A DNA stretch of 64,000 nucleotides from Calycina herbarum (Eukaryota; Ascomycota; Leotiomycetes; Helotiales; Pezizellaceae), in the NCBI GenBank assembly GCA_001414485.1, contig LLEY01000129.1:112469-176468 (forward strand), read 5' to 3'. The position numbers and the translations under genes were made by a program. The notes beneath the pieces were generated by a model, which worked only from the letters and a program-made list of their open reading frames with translations, had not been told where the DNA came from and did no database searches. This document shows positions 58,978 to 64,000 of the stretch, piece after piece. The stretch's first letter is position 1. Each line of letters begins with the position of its first letter.

Positions 58978-59658
58978 ATGCAATCCACTACAAAATTCTA
59001 CCCCAAGCAGGCTATCTCACGAAATGCAAAGCTATACGAAGCTATCGGTAGACGCATCACTCAGCGTGTAGCCGAATTCATCTTCACCAAACTCCCTCCA
59101 CTCGCTCCAAATACAATTATTCACGACAATGCCTGTGGTCAAGCTTTTATCACCGGCGAAGCTTTCAAAGTCTGTCATCCAGCTTCACTTTCAACTCTCC
59201 ATATCGAAGTAACCGACATCAAACCTGGTATGCTTTTCATAGCCTCACAAGACATCAAGTACAATCATGGATTCAAAGACGCTCGATTTCCCCGATGAGA
59301 AATTCACTCACAGTATTTACGACCGGAACGAAAATTGGCTCTAGGACGGAAACCAGGATTTAAGGACCTAGAAAACCTTCGAAGGCAATTAGCAAGTGGG
59401 GGATTCGACCTTGACAAGATAAAGCGGGAGAAATTCGTTTCTTTTATGCTTGTTAAGGATCCGAAGTTTTTCGCGGAGGCATTGTGGTGGTCTATTAAAG
59501 AGGCAGAGGATGGGTGGAATCAAAAGGATGAAGTTGAATGGGATCACTGCATTGAAACTGTCATGAAAATGCTAACGGAGCATCCTGGGTATGAGAAGCT
59601 TGAGGGTGGAACGGTTAAGATTAAATTTGTTGCTGCTGTTGCTATTGCTACGAAGTAG
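58978..59658 (+). pseudogene. Broken class I SAM-dependent methyltransferase
   Basis: The N-terminal half is intact to about 59280: YEAIGRRITQRVAEFIF, then IIHDNACGQAFITGEAFK, where the glycine-rich SAM loop is partly preserved (NACG..), and IEVTDIKPGML, the acidic strand. At about 59289 the frame runs into TGA after CCCC; reading one base less continues DEKFTHSIYDRNENW and then hits TAG at 59340, so a 1-bp insertion and a second stop are both present. The next open part (59335-59658) carries a C-terminal half: KDLENLRRQLASGGFDLDKI through TVKIKFVAAVAIATK. The central 80-100 residues of a normal enzyme (the LKPGG..W segment) are missing. So it has a frameshift, a stop and an internal deletion and should not be active. 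Family relatives often sit in secondary-metabolite clusters. Confidence 0.75.
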
Positions 59659-60287
59659 AGGCTGATACTATTGAAAGATCTTCCATAGTCTGAGTGGATT
59701 AAATAACGATGCTCCCTGATTGAGGAGTATCTTTTCTTTCAGCAATGTCAATAAGTGGATAAATTTTTCAAGTTAACCATAGCTGAAATCAAGCCGCAGC
59801 TTACCAATTTTCGGTCTGTTTAAAAAAGGGAATTGTAGAAACAAATGCCTGTTTATCATAGATTATTGAAAACGAAGAGTAATGGTGGTTCCGGGACTGG
59901 GTAGCAAGGTTTCAACATTGAAGCATCACTACAGAAGCAAAACTAGCCAACCGGCACCATCATAGTGATTGAGTAATTCGTGAGATATAGCCTAATTACC
60001 TAGATATTCCAACAACTGTTGGCAAGCGTTGGAGACTTCCAGGTCCTGTTTGGACTCGCTTACCGGGCCCCGATATTTCAGGGGGGCACCCCGCCGGGAC
60101 CCGGCAAGCGAGTCCACAGAAGGAAGCCCAAGTGGAATGCACCCTCAACCCAACATGGAGCGAGGCCAGTGGGTTCTAGTGAAACATTCTTTGAAGCACA
60201 TAAAGCCATCCAGATCCAAAATTCGTTGTTGACTCGCCAACTTGATACGCCTATCCACCAAGAACACTCACTCCCTGGTGCATCAAT
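59659..60287. other. Intergenic: upstream region of the gliT-like gene, with a hairpin
   Basis: 630 bases. The main feature is the 20-bp inverted repeat at 60052-60115. An open frame across 60019-60555 overlaps the true gene in another frame and is a shadow. Confidence 0.55.
60052..60115. repeat. 20-bp inverted repeat with 24-nt loop
   Basis: Left arm GGACTCGCTTACCGGGCCCC (60052-60071); right arm 60096-60115 is its reverse complement at 18 of 20 positions. It lies 172 nt upstream of the oxidoreductase ATG. Seen directly. Confidence 0.75.
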
Positions 60288-61506
60288 ATGGAAGAAAATA
60301 CTTCGAGTCCGGTTGACATGCTTATCATCGGCGGTGGTCCCGCTGGTCTGGCAACGGCAGTTGGAGTTGCAAGGAACCAACATACGGCGATTGTTTTCGA
60401 CTCCGGTGAATATAGAAATGAAGGTGTGTCACACTTTCACCTTCTCCCAACCTGGGACAACAAAAGTCCTCAGGAATTCAGAGCAGCAGCTCGACAAAAT
60501 ACGTTGGACAATTACAGTACCATTAGTTATGTGGATACCAAAATCGAGCAGGTGAAAGAGATTAAGGATGGCTTTTTCGAAGTTAAAAATGGCGATGGAA
60601 AAAGTTGGTTTGGGAAAAGTCTCGTTCTGGCAACTGGGATCCAGGATATCTTTCCAGATATCGAAGGTTATGGCGATTGTTGGGGGGAAAGCATGTAAGA
60701 TACTTGTGTCAACTTTCCAGAGGAGTGATAAAAGCTGAGCCTTACGAAATAGATTTCATTGTCTCTTCTGCCATGGTTACGAGCAGCGTGGCAGTGAATC
60801 ATCAGGAGTTTTAGCCATTGGCGATGTTGCCAAACTTCCCTTTGCCATCCATGTGTCACGGAACGCTGCTCAGTTGACGAAAAGGGTTACCATTTACACA
60901 AACGACAATCCTACTTTGGCTGCTCAATTAGGTCCGGCACTAGGTGACAAGGCACCCGTCAGCGTTGATGACCGACGTATTATCCGACTCGAATCAACTC
61001 CAACTGGCATTGGGCTCACAGTACATTTTGCAGATGGAAGTAGCAAAGAGGAAGCTTTTCTCGCACATAAACCCTTAGTTCGACTTCGGGGCTCATTTGC
61101 GGAGCAGCTCGGCCTCGATCGCATGCCGGATGGTGATATTAAAGTGACCCCTCCGTTTGGTGAAACTAGTGTGGCTGGCTGTGAGTACCCAATTTCTCCC
61201 AGTAAACTTTCTTCTTTGAGTAAATCCTAGAGATAGGACATTGCTCTTTCTTACAACTTTTACGACGTTCCTGGAAATTCTTACTCCATCTACCCCTCAA
61301 GTAACCCGAAAGAAGTATACTGACTCTGAGATTATATAGGCTTCGCTGCTGGTGATAACTCTTCCTTTTTGAAGACTATGCCGAATGCTATCAACGCAGG
61401 TGCCAACGTATGTGCAGGATCAGCATCACACGTGCAAGCAAAATTGTATGGACAGAAAAGTATAGGAGAGATGCTCAAGGACATGCAGAGTCAAGCGGGA
61501 AAATAA
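60288..61506 (+). CDS. GliT-type FAD-dependent dithiol oxidoreductase (thioredoxin-reductase-like)
   Basis: Three exons: 60288-60694, 60753-61180 and 61340-61506; introns of 58 and 159 nt; 333 residues. The FAD-binding motif GGGPAGLATA (15-24) is followed by the redox-active pair C139-x2-C142 in HCLFCHGYEQRG, placed right at the start of exon 2, then a second nucleotide-binding region GVLAIGDVAKLPFAIHVSRNA, and the C-terminal FAAGDNSSFLKTMPNAINAGANV. Bacterial thioredoxin reductases have the same order; fungal relatives such as GliT and HlmI oxidise dithiols to disulfides in the biosynthesis of epipolythiodioxopiperazines, holomycin and similar compounds. Whether this one is biosynthetic or housekeeping cannot be told; neither a peptide synthetase nor a transporter is in the window. 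Its neighbour is a broken methyltransferase. Confidence 0.9.
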
Positions 61507-61734
61507 AGATGGCATGAACATCTTCTATTGAATAGGTACCCAGTAGAAAATACAAGATCCATACGAGTTTAAGACATGACAGTGCTTTTGTAGAAAATCG
61601 AGAGTTCTCTGACTCGATTTGGGGTATACTAAGGCAAGCGTAACATCCCGACGGATGAATAAAATACGGCAGCTACGGCATTCTGAATCAACAAAAGTAC
61701 TAAATCGCAAATCGCAAATCGTCACTTTTTAAGG
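61507..61734. other. Short spacer before the decayed transposon
   Basis: Ordinary composition up to the AAATCGC tandem (about 61694-61718), then an abrupt change of base composition. Confidence 0.5.
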
Positions 61735-63764
61735 TAAAAACCTAGAACTCTGTCTCCTTATAATACTTTCTTCCTACTACGCTATCTCGTTATCTCTTAA
61801 CTGTTCTGCTTGTATTCTTACTATTCTTACTATTATATTTATACTATTTATATCCTTACTAATAAAAAAAACTTTCGAAATCAACAAAGTAACCTCAAAA
61901 GCCTTGAAACACATCTAGACGACCGTTAGACAGTTAAGAAAGAGATTAAAACACTCTACGATTATGTTAAGTAATCGTAGCGGTGGTGGTAGGGAGATAG
62001 AAGGCTCGTAGAGAGCCTCTATTCTCCCTCTCGGAGCGCTAGCGAACAACGACGGTATAATAACGAACGAGAAGCGAAGTACGAAAGGTCAGGAGAGAGC
62101 ACTAGACTACGTAGAAGCGATAGAGAAGGGCCTAATCTAAACAATACTCGACTTAGTAATAGAGGAAAGGGGTATTAAAGTAATTATCAAGGCAGCGAGG
62201 AAGGTACTCGAGTATAGAAGAGCGAGAAAGAGAGGGGATAAGATAATAACTAGGGGAATCCTACGAGAGAAGCTCGCAATCGTAGTAAAGAAGATAGAAG
62301 GAGGTATAAAGGAACGAGCTCTAATATAAGCAGAGAGAGTTAAGGCTAGAGGGCTATAGAGAGAGGCTGGAGCTACGCTATAAAGGGAATACGTTATACT
62401 AGCTAAGTATATAAGGGAAATCACAGTCTAAGTAGTAGAAATAAATAAGAGGAAGGAAAAGCTATTACTAAAAGAGGTAATAGAGGCTGTAAATATAAGA
62501 GGATATAGAGTAGGAGTAATTATAGCGAGAAAGCTCTAAAGTAGTAATATCGTTATACGGTTTAAAGAAGAGAAATAGGCAGCGTACGTAAGAGACGACA
62601 GCTAGGCAAAGAAGGCGTTTAGACAAAGAGTAGTAGTAGCTGTAAGAACGCTTATACTACTTGTAAAAAGAGTTCTAGTAAACGTACTTAAGAAAGGAGC
62701 AGCAGGTATACTATAAAGCATCTTATAAGCCTTAGGTATAAAGGTACTAAAGATTATATAGTAAGGAAGCAGGTATAGAGAGCGCTAGGGATAAGATAGG
62801 CTAGCTCTACGAAACTATATATTAGAGGTAGTAATAATTAAAGAGATAAGGAGGCTCTACTTAAGAAGAATACTATAAGAAGTATAGCACTTCTTATACA
62901 AGAGATATATAGTAGAAGCGGTAGCTATAAGGTGATTTAAGTACTAGAAGTAAGGCTATATAGCTCGCTTCTATAAATAAGACGAGAGGTATACTTAATA
63001 TATATACGAGAAATACGAAGAGAGAGAAGAAGAGTACCTAAGTAAGAAGAATCTAAAAGAATACCTAGTAAAGTATAGGAATTATAGAGAAGAGTATCTA
63101 GTATTTACGAAAGAATATCGAGTAAGAGAACAGTATCGTAGGTAAGTAAGAGAGTAATACCTAGATAGACCTACCTTATTCGTAAGCTTATAAAGAGCGA
63201 CGAGAGAAGAAGTAGTAACGATACTATACCTATTTACGTTCAGCTATAGAGAGGGTATATAGAACTTAAGAAAGAGGCTAAGATAAGGATCTGTACTTAG
63301 AAGACTAACAGACGTAAGTAAAGTAGAGCTTATAAACAGAAGCGACCTTACCTAGTTTCTTAAGAGGCTAAGAAGCTCTCTAAGTATAATAAGAGAGCTA
63401 GCTAATAACGAGATAGAAGGAACCTAAACCCTCGTAGGACCGCTATAAGTGTAATAGTACTATACTAGAATATAAGAAAGATGTTAGAGACACTCGACAT
63501 AGCTCTAAACTATAAGAAGGAATATAATATTCTTATAATTTAAGAGCTAGCGTAGAACAGCGTAAGAGACTCTTCTAGCTACTTGCCGAGCTTAAGATAT
63601 AATATAATCTAGTTAGATAGAGCAGCGGTGCTTTTTATATATAAGAGGCACTCTAAAGTAAGCTAGATATATACTATAGGTAAGAACTAGGTAAGTATAA
63701 TAATAAGAGAAGAAGTAAACGAAACGATAATCTACTTAGTATATAACTTATAAACGAGGAGGAC
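61735..63764 (+). mobile_element. RIP-like degraded LINE (non-LTR retrotransposon) relic, 5' part
   Basis: From about 61735 the dinucleotides CA and TG are very rare and TA (with TAG, TAA, CTAG) very common, while CG remains; in the line 62821-62880 neither CA nor TG occurs. That is the footprint of repeat-induced point mutation acting on CpA. No long frame survives. In the last 280 bases one plus frame (from 63481) reads YNILII, then TAA, then EL, and later Y, AAVLFIYKR and so on. With its five internal stops, all TAA or TAG at sites where Gln or Trp would fit, it matches the start of an apurinic-like endonuclease domain of fungal Tad/I-type LINEs (ILLIQEPW pattern). The sequence before it, rich in charged words and with a lone C-x-type knuckle remnant near 63447, would be the ORF1/gag region. 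The 3' part is cut off by the next insertion. Assignment to LINE rests on that endonuclease stretch only. Confidence 0.6.
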
Positions 63765-63817
63765 TGTCAAAATGGTCACGCAAGAGGGCAGAAGGCAGAA
63801 GTCAAGGGTATAAATTA

Positions 63818-63863
63818 TGTGTATATGTGTGTGTGTGTATATATGTGTGTGTATGTGTGTGTA
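63818..63863. repeat. (TG/TA)n microsatellite
   Basis: Alternating TG with TATA interruptions; seen directly. Confidence 0.85.
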
Positions 63864-63907
63864 TCCTGGGTAGACATCCCAGGACCTAGTTATATACACA
63901 TGTGTAT

Positions 63908-63999
63908 AAAGGACTCTTTGTATATACGCATTCGGAATACGTATGCGGTGTACAAAGGACTCTTTGTATATACGTATACGGAATACGTATGCGGTGTAC
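63908..63999 (+). repeat. Two tandem 46-bp units
   Basis: Units at 63908-63953 and 63954-63999, each starting AAAGGACTCTTTGTATATAC and ending CGGTGTAC, with two mismatches. More copies may follow outside the window. Confidence 0.9.
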
Positions 64000-64000
64000 A

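Larger units (their letters stand above)
63765..64000 (+). mobile_element. Probable start of an LTR inserted in the LINE relic
   Basis: At 63765 the composition changes sharply: TGTCAAAATGGTCACGCAAG is not RIP-like and begins with TG as LTRs do. It runs on with a TG-rich microsatellite (63818-63863), a TCCTGGG..CCCAGGA inverted repeat (63864-63884) and two 46-bp tandem units to the end of the window. No ORF is visible. The other end, target-site duplication and internal part are beyond the window, so the LTR reading is an inference. Confidence 0.45.

Noticed and set aside
60019..60555. 178-codon frame overlapping the start of the gliT-like gene
   Set aside because: It runs through the hairpin and then in the wrong frame across the FAD-binding exon, so it is a shadow.

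Overview
The window is nuclear DNA of a filamentous ascomycete (Pezizomycotina; Leotiomycetes is my best guess, but nothing here proves the class). The evidence is short spliceosomal introns (about 43-200 nt, GTANGT donors, CTAAC/CTGAC branch sites just before CAG/TAG), fungal families (GH72 with X8, PXA-type ABC transporter, AbaA/Tec1-type TEA factor, gliT-type oxidoreductase), secreted plant-wall enzymes, and a repeat-rich end that looks mutated by RIP. I rebuilt the exon structures by hand from splice signals, reading frame and family knowledge, so coordinates are predictions without transcript support.

Layout. 0.6-10.2 kb: a protein with three SET modules (+); then, all on minus, a GPI-anchored glucanosyltransferase, a small predicted mitochondrial membrane protein and a peroxisomal half ABC transporter. 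13.1-20.4 kb (+): a Psr1-type phosphatase, Sec61 beta and a seven-pass membrane protein. 21.5-25.5 kb: a secreted pectate lyase (+) and a GH11 xylanase (-), a small plant-wall-degrading pair. 27.4-31.2 kb: PCNA (+), pyridoxal kinase (+) and dUTPase (-). PCNA and dUTPase both have ACGCGT (MCB-type) boxes close upstream, which fits G1/S co-expression. 31.2-36.3 kb: a gene-poor AT-rich interval with a 528-bp MITE and a possible decayed small gene. 36.3-47 kb: a TEA-domain regulator (-), the rRNA-processing factor Mrd1 (-) divergent from dynein light chain LC8 (+), and a dehalogenase-like alpha/beta hydrolase (-). 47-54 kb: a 7-kb stretch with no recognisable gene. 54.1-56.3 kb: the elongation factor ELL (+). 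58-61.5 kb: an F-box/2EXR-like protein, a wrecked methyltransferase and a gliT-like oxidoreductase. 61.7-64 kb: a RIP-like decayed LINE relic interrupted by what looks like an LTR.

Most genes are ordinary housekeeping genes. The points most worth a second look are: (i) a motif like the structural zinc lobe of polyol/alcohol dehydrogenases in the N-terminus of the TEA factor, plus an insertion in its TEA domain; (ii) the triple-SET protein; (iii) introns placed exactly at the start codon in PCNA (A|TG) and Sec61 beta (ATG|); (iv) the MITE, a dispersed short repeat and the LINE/LTR nest; (v) strong hairpins upstream of the xylanase and of the gliT-like gene. I did not find a coherent new multi-gene system.
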